Origin: DASUCS01 sp041166745
GTDB lineage: Bacteria > Actinomycetota > Acidimicrobiia > Acidimicrobiales > JACDCH01
Direction: 5' to 3'
DNA length: 64,000 nucleotides
NCBI GenBank assembly: GCA_041166745.1
Contig: JBEEGH010000006.1
Span: 168,195-232,194, forward strand
The translations under genes were made by a program, and so were the position numbers. How positions within the stretch are numbered: the stretch's first letter is position 1; every line of letters starts with the position of its first letter. The notes under the pieces were generated by a model. The model had not been told where the DNA came from, searched no databases, and saw only the letters and a list, made by a program, of their open reading frames with translations. Shown in pieces: positions 25,132 to 32,936 of this stretch.

Positions 25132-25647
25132 GTGCCGGGCATGAAGGGCAAATGGGCCCAGGGGATCCAACCCCGAAATTTCTCGTGGGTGGTCAAGGAC
25201 AAGCTGGCGGTCTGTGAGCGCCCCGGGGGTTACGGGGCGAACCATCGCCGCGTTCGGCGTCAGGAAGAGATCATCTGGATCCGCGAGCAGGGGTTCGGGT
25301 GCGTGGTTTCGCTCATCCCATCGCCGCACAACCTGCACAACTACGACGAGCTCGGCGTCACGTGGCGTCATCGTCCGTTCACGCAAGGCGACGACGCCCA
25401 ACGCTTCGTCGCGACGTTCTTCCCCGAGCTGCGCACGTTGATGTCCGAGGGACAGAAGGTGCTCGTGCACCAGGACGAGCTCGGCGATCGCGTGTCGGGC
25501 TTGATGGCCGGATTCCTGTTGTGGTCTGGCATGGTCGAGTCGGGGCCTCAGGCGATCTCGATCACGGAGCAGCTGGTGCATCGTCAGCTCGGTCCGATGG
25601 CGCGGGGGCTGGTCACGATCGCCGCGGAGCTCCCGCCGCCCGTCTGA
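25132..25647 (+). CDS. dual-specificity-phosphatase-like protein lacking the catalytic Cys
   Basis: 171 residues. The middle (FGCVVSLIPSPHNLHNYDELG, then a WRHRPF segment) and the loop VLVHQDELGDRVSGLMAGFL follow the layout of small tyrosine/dual-specificity phosphatases. The expected P-loop HC-x5-R reads H-Q-DELGD-R, so the nucleophilic Cys is Gln while the Arg is kept. It is therefore probably a binding or scaffold pseudophosphatase. GTG 25132 has GGAG seven bases upstream; ATG 25141 is the alternative. Located inside the folate operon. Fold assignment rests on motif pattern alone. Confidence 0.55.
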   Translation: MPGMKGKWAQGIQPRNFSWVVKDKLAVCERPGGYGANHRRVRRQEEIIWIREQGFGCVVSLIPSPHNLHNYDELGVTWRHRPFTQGDDAQRFVATFFPELRTLMSEGQKVLVHQDELGDRVSGLMAGFLLWSGMVESGPQAISITEQLVHRQLGPMARGLVTIAAELPPPV

Positions 25648-25652
25648 GTCGT

Positions 25653-26009
25653 ATGGATCAAATCGAACTGCGTGGGCTCGTGGCGTCGGGCTACTGCGGC
25701 GCGCTCCCCGAAGAGCAGGAGCGGGTGCAGCCGCTCGAGGTCGACCTCGACGTGTCACTCGACCTCAGCGGCGCGGGTGAGTCGGACGCGTTGGACGACA
25801 CGGTCGACTACGGGGTGCTGTGCGCGATGGTCGAGCGGATCATCACCACCGAGCGGTTCACGCTGCTCGAACGTCTTGCCACTCGCATCGCTGAGGTCGC
25901 GTTGGCCGACGAGCGAGTCGATTCCGTGACGGTCTCGGTGCGCAAGCTCGAACCTCCGGTGCCGCAACAGCTCACGACCTCGGGCGTGCGCATCACGAGG
26001 CGTCGGTGA
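25653..26009 (+). CDS. folB: dihydroneopterin aldolase
   Basis: 118 residues. Converts 7,8-dihydroneopterin to 6-hydroxymethyl-dihydropterin plus glycolaldehyde. IELRGLVASGYCGALPEEQ contains the conserved substrate Glu, and DTVDYGVLCAMVERII and FTLLERLATRIAE are the family core. ATG at 25653; the frame is open further back but overlaps the phosphatase-like gene. Ends in a TGATG overlap with folK. Confidence 0.93.
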   Translation: MDQIELRGLVASGYCGALPEEQERVQPLEVDLDVSLDLSGAGESDALDDTVDYGVLCAMVERIITTERFTLLERLATRIAEVALADERVDSVTVSVRKLEPPVPQQLTTSGVRITRRR

Positions 26010-26464
26010 TGGCGCGTCGCGTGCTGTTGGGTCTCGGCTCGAACCTCGGGGATCGGCGTCGGTTGTTGAAGGACGCGGTCGACTCGTTGCCGGGCGTGTC
26101 CAAGGTGTCGGGCGTGTACGAAACCGACCCGATCGGCGGGCCCGCGGAGCAGGCCAAGTACTTGAATCTCGTCGTCGCCATCGACTCCGCCGCAACGCCG
26201 CGACAACTCCTCGGCATGTGTCATCGCCTCGAGTCGGCCGCGGGACGAGTACGAGGCGAGCGGTGGGGTCCGCGTCAACTCGACATCGACATCCTCTGGA
26301 TCGACGGTGAGACCGTCGACGAGGAGGATCTGCAAGTGCCCCATCCCCGCATGTGGGAGCGGCGTTTCGTGCTCGTTCCGTTGGCCGACGTCGCGCCGGA
26401 GTTGCTGCCCGAAGGTTGGGAGGATCGCGTCGACGGCTGGGTCACTCCGGTCGAGCCACTGTGA
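26009..26464 (+). CDS. folK: HPPK, 6-hydroxymethyl-dihydropterin pyrophosphokinase
   Basis: 151 residues. Transfers pyrophosphate from ATP to hydroxymethyl-dihydropterin, giving the FolP substrate. LLGLGSNLGDR at the start and RWGPRQLDIDILWIDG in the middle (Mg-binding Asp pair) are diagnostic, and VPHPRMWERRFVLVPL is the family end motif. ATG 26009; GTG 26006 is an alternative one codon earlier. Confidence 0.95.
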   Translation: MARRVLLGLGSNLGDRRRLLKDAVDSLPGVSKVSGVYETDPIGGPAEQAKYLNLVVAIDSAATPRQLLGMCHRLESAAGRVRGERWGPRQLDIDILWIDGETVDEEDLQVPHPRMWERRFVLVPLADVAPELLPEGWEDRVDGWVTPVEPL

Positions 26465-27174
26465 GCTCCGTTCGCGTCATCGGGCGCGGTCGTGCGGGGC
26501 GCTCGCTCTCGATTGCGCTCGGACGCGCGGGGTGGGGGCTCGGTGGCGTGCTCGGCCGCGAGGACGATGTCGGCGAGGCGGCGCAGGGCGTCGACCTGTT
26601 GGTGATCGCGGTACCCGACGACGCGGTCGCCGCGGTGGCGGCGTCGGTGTCGCCTGTCGCCTCGACGGTGATCGCTCATCTCGCCGGCTCGCTCGGACTC
26701 GATGTCCTCGCGCCGCACGTGCGCCGCGGCGCGTTGCACCCCCTGGCGTCGCTGCCCTCGCCCGAAGTCGGGGCCGAACGACTGCGCGGCGCGTGGTTCG
26801 CCATCGCCGGTGATCCACTCGTCGCCTCCGTCGTCGAAGCGTTGGAAGGCCGCTGGTTCGAGGTGTCCGACAAGCGCCGCGCCGCGTATCACGCAGCGGC
26901 GGCGATCGCCTCGAACCACCTCGTGGCGTTGCTGGCCCAGGTCGAGCGGGTCGCCGAGGGCGCGGACGTGCCGTTCGACGCGTATCTCGATCTCGTTCGG
27001 GCCACCGTCGAAAATGTCGCGGCCCTCGGCCCGGTAGAGGCGCTCACCGGCCCGGCAGCCCGCGGCGACGAGGCCACGATCGCCCGCCATCTCGCGGCGC
27101 TGCCCGACGGTGAGCGCGAGTTGTACGAGGTGCTCGCCGAGGCGTGCCGGAAGCTGGCCGCGTGCAAGTCCTGA
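26461..27174 (+). CDS. DUF2520 Rossmann-fold protein
   Basis: 237 residues. VRVIGRGRAGRSLSIALGRAG is a GxGxxG-type dinucleotide-binding start, and LLVIAVPDDAVAAVA follows as in NAD(P)-dependent dehydrogenases. The C-terminal half (HAAAAIASNHLVALLAQVE, then LTGPAARGD) matches the DUF2520 helical domain. Specific reaction unknown. GTG 26461 overlaps the folK stop, and the 3' end overlaps panC; members often sit directly before panC in actinobacteria. Confidence 0.8.
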   Translation: MSSVRVIGRGRAGRSLSIALGRAGWGLGGVLGREDDVGEAAQGVDLLVIAVPDDAVAAVAASVSPVASTVIAHLAGSLGLDVLAPHVRRGALHPLASLPSPEVGAERLRGAWFAIAGDPLVASVVEALEGRWFEVSDKRRAAYHAAAAIASNHLVALLAQVERVAEGADVPFDAYLDLVRATVENVAALGPVEALTGPAARGDEATIARHLAALPDGERELYEVLAEACRKLAACKS

Positions 27175-28025
27175 CGACGATTGCCGAGACCCGCTCGTTG
27201 CTCGACAGGGTTCGAGCGGGAGGGGAGACCGTCGGCCTGGTTCCGACGATGGGTTACCTCCACGAAGGGCATCGCACGTTGATGGACCGCTCCCTGGCAT
27301 CGCACGACGTCACGCTCGTGACGATCTTCGTGAACCCGTTGCAGTTCGGTGCGAACGAGGACCTCGCGACGTATCCGCGCGACTTCGACCGCGACGCAAT
27401 GATGTGCGAGGCGGCGGGTGTCGATGTCGTGCTGCATCCGAGCGTGGAGGAGATGTATCCGCACGGGACACCGACGCTGACGTCGGTATCGGTCGCGGAG
27501 GTGTCGGCTGCGATGGAAGGCGCGTCACGCCCTACGCACTTCGCCGGCGTGGCCACCGTGGTCGCGAAGCTGTTCAACATCGCCGGACCGTGTCACGCGT
27601 ACTTCGGTGAGAAAGACTGGCAGCAGCTCGCAGTGATCCGCCGCATGGCCGCGGACCTGTCGTTCCCCGTCGAGGTGGTGGGCTGCCCGACCGTGCGTGA
27701 GCCCGACGGCCTGGCGATGTCGAGCCGCAACGCCTACCTCACCGCTGAAGAGCGAGCGGCCGCGCCCGTCGTGCACTGGGCCCTCGTCGCGGGTGCGGCC
27801 TCCGTTGCCGCGGGCGAGCGCGATCCGGCCAAGGTGCGCGCCCTGGTGTCGGAGCTCATCGGAGCCGAGCCATTGGCCGCACTCGACTACGTCGAGGTCG
27901 TCGATGCGGAGACCTTGCAGGAGGTCGACCCCTTGACGGGGAAATTGCGTCTACTTGCAGCCGTCCGCTTCGGACATGCCAGACTTATCGACAACGAGGG
28001 GGCGACCATTCCGGCGCCCACCTGA
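27162..28025 (+). CDS. panC: pantothenate synthetase
   Basis: 287 residues. ATP-dependent condensation of pantoate and beta-alanine. LVPTMGYLHEGH contains the ATP-binding HxGH-like motif; THFAGVATVVAKLFNI, FGEKDWQQL and MSSRNAYL are hallmarks. GTG 27162 (MQVLTTIAE) matches the usual start; GTG 27144 would add six residues. It overlaps DUF2520, with panD 14 bases downstream. Confidence 0.95.
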   Translation: MQVLTTIAETRSLLDRVRAGGETVGLVPTMGYLHEGHRTLMDRSLASHDVTLVTIFVNPLQFGANEDLATYPRDFDRDAMMCEAAGVDVVLHPSVEEMYPHGTPTLTSVSVAEVSAAMEGASRPTHFAGVATVVAKLFNIAGPCHAYFGEKDWQQLAVIRRMAADLSFPVEVVGCPTVREPDGLAMSSRNAYLTAEERAAAPVVHWALVAGAASVAAGERDPAKVRALVSELIGAEPLAALDYVEVVDAETLQEVDPLTGKLRLLAAVRFGHARLIDNEGATIPAPT

Positions 28026-28039
28026 CTCAGGAGAAGCCC

Positions 28040-28456
28040 ATGCGCCGTCGCATGATGAAGTCGAAGATCCATCGCGCCACCGTCACCGACGCCAACCTCC
28101 ACTACGTGGGCTCGATCACGGTCGATCGAGAGCTGATGGACCAGGCCGATCTCTACGAGTACGAGCAGGTCGCGGTGGTCGACATCGACAACGGCGCCCG
28201 CCTCGAGACGTACGTGATCGAGGGCGAGCCCGGCTCGGGGGCCATCTGTCTGAACGGTGCCGCCGCCCACCTGATCCACCCAGGCGACAGGGTGATCATC
28301 ATCAGCTACGCCGAGTACGACGACGCCGACCTGCGCGCGGCCGGTGGCCACACGCCGACCATCGTCCACGTCGACACGGCCAACCGCCCGATCCCGGAGG
28401 ACCTCGCCCGCCAGCTGGCCGGCGACCGCGTCTACACCGAGGTCTCGGCCAACTAG
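28040..28456 (+). CDS. panD: aspartate 1-decarboxylase
   Basis: 138 residues. Makes beta-alanine for PanC. The proenzyme self-cleaves between Gly24 and Ser25 in HYVGSITVD to form the pyruvoyl group. NGARLETYVIEGEPGSG and LNGAAAHLIHPGDRVII follow as in other PanD proteins. A good ribosome-binding site (AGGAG) precedes the ATG. Confidence 0.96.
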   Translation: MRRRMMKSKIHRATVTDANLHYVGSITVDRELMDQADLYEYEQVAVVDIDNGARLETYVIEGEPGSGAICLNGAAAHLIHPGDRVIIISYAEYDDADLRAAGGHTPTIVHVDTANRPIPEDLARQLAGDRVYTEVSAN

Positions 28457-28473
28457 CCCCAAACTCGACGAGA

Positions 28474-30000
28474 ATGAGCAGCGTGGACCTCGACCTGCTG
28501 GTGCTCGGGTCCGGGGTGGCGGGATTGTCGGCGGCGGTGCGGGCCTCGGAGCACCACGGGATGCGGGTCGGCGTGCTCACGAAGGGCGAGCTGCACCAGG
28601 CGACCACCCGCTGGGCGCAGGGCGGGGTCGCGGCCGTGCTCGGCGGTGACGATCCCGACTCGACCGATCTCCACCTCGCCGACACGCTGGCCGCGGGAGC
28701 CGGGCTGTGCGACCCCGACGCCGTGCGCGTGCTGGTCGACGAGGGCCCGGGGCGGGTCAACGAGCTCATCGCCCTCGGCGCGATCTTCGACGTCGACGAG
28801 CAGGGTCGGCTCGAGCTGGCGCGCGAGGGCGGACACAGTCGCGCGCGGGTCGTCCACGCCGGTGGCGCGGCGACCGGCGCCGAGATCGAGCGCGCGCTCG
28901 TCGAAGCCGTGCGCGCCACCGCTGCGGCGATCTACGAGAAGTGGTTCGCGCTCGACTTCATCGTCGAGCACGACGAGTGCCGAGGGGTCGTCGCCCTTGA
29001 CGAGAACGGGGTGCGTACCGAGGTGCGGGCGGCCAATGTGCTCGTCGCCACTGGCGGAGCTGGCCAGCTGTACGCCGTGACCACCAACCCCGCGGAGGCG
29101 ACAGGCGATGGAGTCGCGATGGCACTGCGCGCTCGCGTCGCGGTCGCGGACGTGGAGTTCGTGCAGTTTCACCCGACGGCACTGCACCACCCGGCGATGC
29201 CGCGTCCGCTGCTCTCCGAGGCATTGCGCGGTCACGGCGCGTTGTTGCGCGACACGAAGGGCGAGCAGTTCATCGACGAGTTGTTGCCGCGCGACAAGGT
29301 GTCGAAGGCGATGACCGCGCGCATGTTGGAACAGGGCATCGACCACCTCTGGCTCGACGCAACCGGACTCGCCGACTTCGACACCCGTTTTCCCACGATC
29401 GCCGCGGCGCTGCACGCAGTCGGGCTCGACCCGACGAACGACTGGCTTCCGATCGCACCGGCCGCCCACTACTTCTGCGGCGGGATCATCGCCGATCTCG
29501 ACGGTGCGTCGTCGCTACCGGGGCTCTGGGCCGCCGGGGAGACCGCCTGCAACGGGGTCCACGGCGCGAACCGACTCGCGTCGAACTCGCTGCTCGACGG
29601 CATGGTGTTTGCGCCTCGCGTCGTCGAAGCCATCGAACGGGGGAAGCACAAGCCCGAGCCAACCGGCGCGATGCGTGCCGTCTTGGGGGGCGGAGGAATC
29701 GAAGGACATTCGCTCGAGCTGAAACTGGAGTGGGATGAGTCCGGGTCTGCGTCGCGCGACGACCTGCAGAGCGCGATGACGAGACTCGCCGGTGTGTTGC
29801 GGTCTGCCGAATCGCTCGTGGGCGCGTGCGAAGTAGTGCAACGCGCCCACAGCGACGACCCTGAGCTCCGCAATCTCGCAACCGTGGCGCAAGCGGTGAT
29901 CACTGCAGCCCTCGCTCGTGAGGAAAGCCGCGGCTCGCACACGCGCATCGACTTCCGCGAGACCCGCGACGACCTGCGCCTTCGTTTCGTGCTCCAATGA
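28474..30000 (+). CDS. nadB: L-aspartate oxidase
   Basis: 508 residues. FAD enzyme oxidising L-aspartate to iminoaspartate for NAD synthesis. VLGSGVAGLSAAV is the FAD-binding start. TRWAQGGVAAVLGGDDPD, VQFHPTALHHP, the AHYFCGGI segment and VHGANRLASNSLLDGMVF are diagnostic. ATG 28474 lies 17 bases after panD. nadA (quinolinate synthase), which would use its product, is not in the window, although nadC is 1.3 kb downstream. Confidence 0.95.
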   Translation: MSSVDLDLLVLGSGVAGLSAAVRASEHHGMRVGVLTKGELHQATTRWAQGGVAAVLGGDDPDSTDLHLADTLAAGAGLCDPDAVRVLVDEGPGRVNELIALGAIFDVDEQGRLELAREGGHSRARVVHAGGAATGAEIERALVEAVRATAAAIYEKWFALDFIVEHDECRGVVALDENGVRTEVRAANVLVATGGAGQLYAVTTNPAEATGDGVAMALRARVAVADVEFVQFHPTALHHPAMPRPLLSEALRGHGALLRDTKGEQFIDELLPRDKVSKAMTARMLEQGIDHLWLDATGLADFDTRFPTIAAALHAVGLDPTNDWLPIAPAAHYFCGGIIADLDGASSLPGLWAAGETACNGVHGANRLASNSLLDGMVFAPRVVEAIERGKHKPEPTGAMRAVLGGGGIEGHSLELKLEWDESGSASRDDLQSAMTRLAGVLRSAESLVGACEVVQRAHSDDPELRNLATVAQAVITAALAREESRGSHTRIDFRETRDDLRLRFVLQ

Positions 30001-30004
30001 CGAC

Positions 30005-30835
30005 ATGAGCGAGAGCGGCATTACCGCACCCGATTGGTATCCGGATCCCTTCGGGCGCCACGAGATGCGCTACCACGATGGGGCGCAGTGGACCGAGCAC
30101 GTATCGAGTCACGGAAAGCAGTCCGTTGATGCGCCTGGCGGAACCAGCCATGTCCCGACCGTGAACCGCCCCACGGAGAAGCTCCAGCGCGACCTCGTGA
30201 AGGCCGGCGTGGAGTCTGGCGCGGCGCAGGGCGGCGGTTCGATCTTCACCGAGCCGGTGCTGGTGGTGAACCAGAAGGCCAAGATCATCGAGATCAACAA
30301 CGAGTACGCCATCTACGACCAGCACGGCACCCAGATCGGCGCGATACGCCAGGTCGGGCAGAGCAAAGCGAAGAAGCTCATCCGCCTCGTGTCCGACGTG
30401 GATCAATACCTGACGCACAAGTTCCAGATCGTCGACATGCAAGGGAACGTGCTGCTTGCGATCACGCGGCCGGCGAAGCTCATGAAGTCGAAGGTCGTCG
30501 TCCAGGACGGCACCGGCCGCGAGCTCGGCACGATCGTGCAGCAGAACATGATCGGCAAGATCCATTTCGGCCTCGAATCGGGCGGCAACACCTACGGATC
30601 GATCAATGCCGAGAACTGGCGCGCGTGGAACTTCAACATCCAAGACCACACCGGCGCCGAGGTCGCGCGTATCACCAAGACGTGGGAAGGCCTCGCCAAG
30701 ACGATGTTCACCACGGCCGACAACTACGTCGTGCAGATCCACCGTCCACTCGAGGAGCCATTGCGGAGCCTCGTTGTCGCCGCCGGCCTCGCAGTCGACA
30801 CCGCGCTGAAGCAGGACTCCAGAGGCCTCAACTAG
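30005..30835 (+). CDS. DUF2510 plus scramblase/LURP-like domain protein
   Basis: 276 residues. The N-terminus has the DUF2510 module PDWYPDPFGRHEMRYHDGAQW, common in actinobacterial membrane-associated proteins. From about 80 the beta-rich region (VLVVNQKAKIIEINNEYAIYD, then repeated strands with KSKVVVQDGTGRELG) resembles the phospholipid-scramblase/LURP-one 12-strand barrel. No membrane span is obvious except a weak C-terminal stretch. The stop codon is shared with the convergent DUF983 gene in the tetranucleotide CTAG. Confidence 0.7.
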   Translation: MSESGITAPDWYPDPFGRHEMRYHDGAQWTEHVSSHGKQSVDAPGGTSHVPTVNRPTEKLQRDLVKAGVESGAAQGGGSIFTEPVLVVNQKAKIIEINNEYAIYDQHGTQIGAIRQVGQSKAKKLIRLVSDVDQYLTHKFQIVDMQGNVLLAITRPAKLMKSKVVVQDGTGRELGTIVQQNMIGKIHFGLESGGNTYGSINAENWRAWNFNIQDHTGAEVARITKTWEGLAKTMFTTADNYVVQIHRPLEEPLRSLVVAAGLAVDTALKQDSRGLN

Positions 30836-31254
30836 CGCAGCTCATCCCGCGTGTCGTTCAGAGCGGCATCAGCTTCCTCCACCGGATCGAGTGGTCGCGC
30901 GGCCAGATCGATGGCCGCCCACATCGCTTTGGCGAACGGATACGTGATCAGCGGGAGGACGATCGCCGTCGCCAATCCGATGAGCAACGCCGGCCCGACC
31001 GATGCTTCGCCTTCCTGCGCGTTCGCATAGATCACGTAGACGAACAGCTCGAACACGATCGCTACCGCGATCAGCGAGTAGTTCACGAGGTACACCCCGG
31101 TGAAGAAGCCCTCCTCGCGCTCAAAGCGATACCCGCAGGTCGGACAGCGATCGCGCAGCTTGAGCCACGACGAGAAGATCCCCTTGCCGCCGCACCGGGG
31201 ACACCGCCGCCGGACTGCCCGCCAGAGCAGCGTGCTTGTGGGGACGCGACTCAT
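30832..31254 (-). CDS. DUF983 zinc-ribbon membrane protein
   Basis: 140 residues. Two CPxCG knuckles (CPRCGGKG and CPTCGYRF) form a zinc ribbon near the N-terminus, then two transmembrane helices at about 57-82 and 92-112. The charged C-terminus is cytoplasmic by the positive-inside rule. Function unknown for the family. ATG 31254 is preferred; the longer frame upstream overlaps the divergent nadC start. Confidence 0.75.
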   Translation of the reverse strand: MSRVPTSTLLWRAVRRRCPRCGGKGIFSSWLKLRDRCPTCGYRFEREEGFFTGVYLVNYSLIAVAIVFELFVYVIYANAQEGEASVGPALLIGLATAIVLPLITYPFAKAMWAAIDLAARPLDPVEEADAALNDTRDELR

Positions 31255-31272
31255 CTCTGGCAGGCTGACCGA

Positions 31273-32133
31273 ATGCGCGCAGGCGTGCAACCCCCCATCG
31301 GCGCCGTACGTACCGCGGTCGCGCGCGCCCTCGAGGAGGACCTGACGCCGCTGGGAGACATCACCTCGGGTCTCCTACCCCCGGGGCTGGTCGGCAATGC
31401 CGACTTCGTCGTGCGGACGCCCGGCGTGCTCGCCGGTGTCTCTTGCGCAACCGAAGCCTTCGCCCAGGTGGACGCTTCGGTTGTGGTGGATTGGGCCGCC
31501 GACGACGGTGACGACGTCGACGCCAAGCAGGTCGTTGGCCACGTCGCCGGACCGCTCGCCTCGATCCTGACGGCCGAGCGCACCGCGCTGAACTTTCTCG
31601 GACATCTGTCCGGCATCGCGACGCTGACCCACGAGCTCGTGCGGTCGACGGGAGGCGGCGCTCGCATCTGGGACACCCGCAAGACCACGCCTGGGTTGCG
31701 AGCGTTGGAGAAAGCCGCCGTCCGTGCCGGAGGGGGCGTGAACCATCGCGGCAACCTGTCCGACTGGATCCTGTTGAAGGACAACCACCTCACCGTTCTC
31801 GGGATCGACGAGGCGGTCAGGCTCGCCCGCGAGCGATGGCCGGCGCGAACGGTGCACGTCGAGTGCGACTCGCTCGATCAAGTCGCGCAAGCACTCAATG
31901 CCGGTGCCGACGCACTGCTGCTCGACAACATGACTCCCGACGACGTTCGCAGCGCCGTCGAGCTCGCGAACGACCGCGGCGACAAGCGTCCGCTGCTCGA
32001 AGTGAGTGGCGGTATCACGCGTGAGACCGCGGGTGCGTACGCGCGTACCGGCGTCGACTGCATCTCGGTCGGCGCCATCACCAACTCCGCGCCGGTGCTC
32101 GACATCGGCCTCGACATCGAAGTGGATTCGTAG
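31273..32133 (+). CDS. nadC: nicotinate-nucleotide pyrophosphorylase (carboxylating)
   Basis: 286 residues. Quinolinate plus PRPP to nicotinate mononucleotide. LEEDLTPLGDITSG, ERTALNFLGHLSGIATLT, WDTRKTTPGLRALEKAAV, GGGVNHRGNLSDWILLKDNH and LLLDNMTPDD are all present. ATG 31273; it shares its end with the coaX GTG (TAGTG). Confidence 0.96.
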   Translation: MRAGVQPPIGAVRTAVARALEEDLTPLGDITSGLLPPGLVGNADFVVRTPGVLAGVSCATEAFAQVDASVVVDWAADDGDDVDAKQVVGHVAGPLASILTAERTALNFLGHLSGIATLTHELVRSTGGGARIWDTRKTTPGLRALEKAAVRAGGGVNHRGNLSDWILLKDNHLTVLGIDEAVRLARERWPARTVHVECDSLDQVAQALNAGADALLLDNMTPDDVRSAVELANDRGDKRPLLEVSGGITRETAGAYARTGVDCISVGAITNSAPVLDIGLDIEVDS

Positions 32134-32936
32134 TGCTACTTGCAATCGACGTTGGCAACACACAGACCGTCATCGGCCTCTACGGCAAGGACGACAACAA
32201 CTCCACGGGAACTGGCGCCGAACGTGATCTCATGGATCATTGGCGCATCGCGACGTCGCCCGAGCGAACGTCCGACGAGCTCGCCTTGCTCGTGCAGGAA
32301 TTCCTCGGCTTCCACGGATTCAGCTTCGACGAGGATGTCGATGGCGTCGCGCTGTGCTCGTCGGTACCGAGCATCACTGCTGCGGTGCGCGAGATGACCG
32401 ATCGGTACTTCGGCTTCCCTGCCATCGTCGTGGAACCCGGCGTCAAGACCGGCATGCCGATCCTCTACGACAACCCCAAGCAGGTCGGCCCTGACCGAAT
32501 CGCGGATGCGCTGGCGGCCTACGACCTCTACGGCGGCCCCACGATCGTGATCGACTTCGGAACGGCGACCACGCTCGAAGCGATCTCTGCCAAAGGGGAG
32601 TACCTGGGGGGCGCCATCCTCCCTGGCGTCGAGATCAGCATGGACGCGCTGTACGGCCGCGCTGCCGCGCTGTTCCGCGTCGAGATGGTCGAGCCCCGCA
32701 GCGTGATCGGCAAGAACACCACCGAATCGATGCAATCGGGCGCGCTGTACGGCTTCGCCGCGCAGGTCGACGGCATCTGCGCTCGCATGATGAAGGAGTT
32801 GGGAGAAGCGACCGTCGTGGCCACCGGTGGCTTGGCCGCGCTGATCGCGCCGTTCTCGGATGCCATCCAGTACCACGAGCCGTGGCTCACGCTCCACGGT
32901 CTGCGACTGATCTTCGAGAAGAATTCCCCGGATTGA
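32133..32936 (+). CDS. coaX: type III pantothenate kinase
   Basis: 267 residues. First step from pantothenate to CoA, linking to panC/panD upstream. ASKHA fold: MLLAIDVGNTQTVIGLY (phosphate 1), VGPDRIADALAAYD and IDFGTATTLEAI (phosphate 2), and VVATGGLAALIAP near the end. GTG start overlaps the nadC stop. Confidence 0.94.
   Translation: MLLAIDVGNTQTVIGLYGKDDNNSTGTGAERDLMDHWRIATSPERTSDELALLVQEFLGFHGFSFDEDVDGVALCSSVPSITAAVREMTDRYFGFPAIVVEPGVKTGMPILYDNPKQVGPDRIADALAAYDLYGGPTIVIDFGTATTLEAISAKGEYLGGAILPGVEISMDALYGRAAALFRVEMVEPRSVIGKNTTESMQSGALYGFAAQVDGICARMMKELGEATVVATGGLAALIAPFSDAIQYHEPWLTLHGLRLIFEKNSPD

Noticed and set aside
32882..32932. Longer LysS start inside coaX
   Set aside because: TTG 32933 overlaps the coaX stop in the usual coupled manner and gives a typical short N-terminus; the 17 extra residues remain a possibility only.
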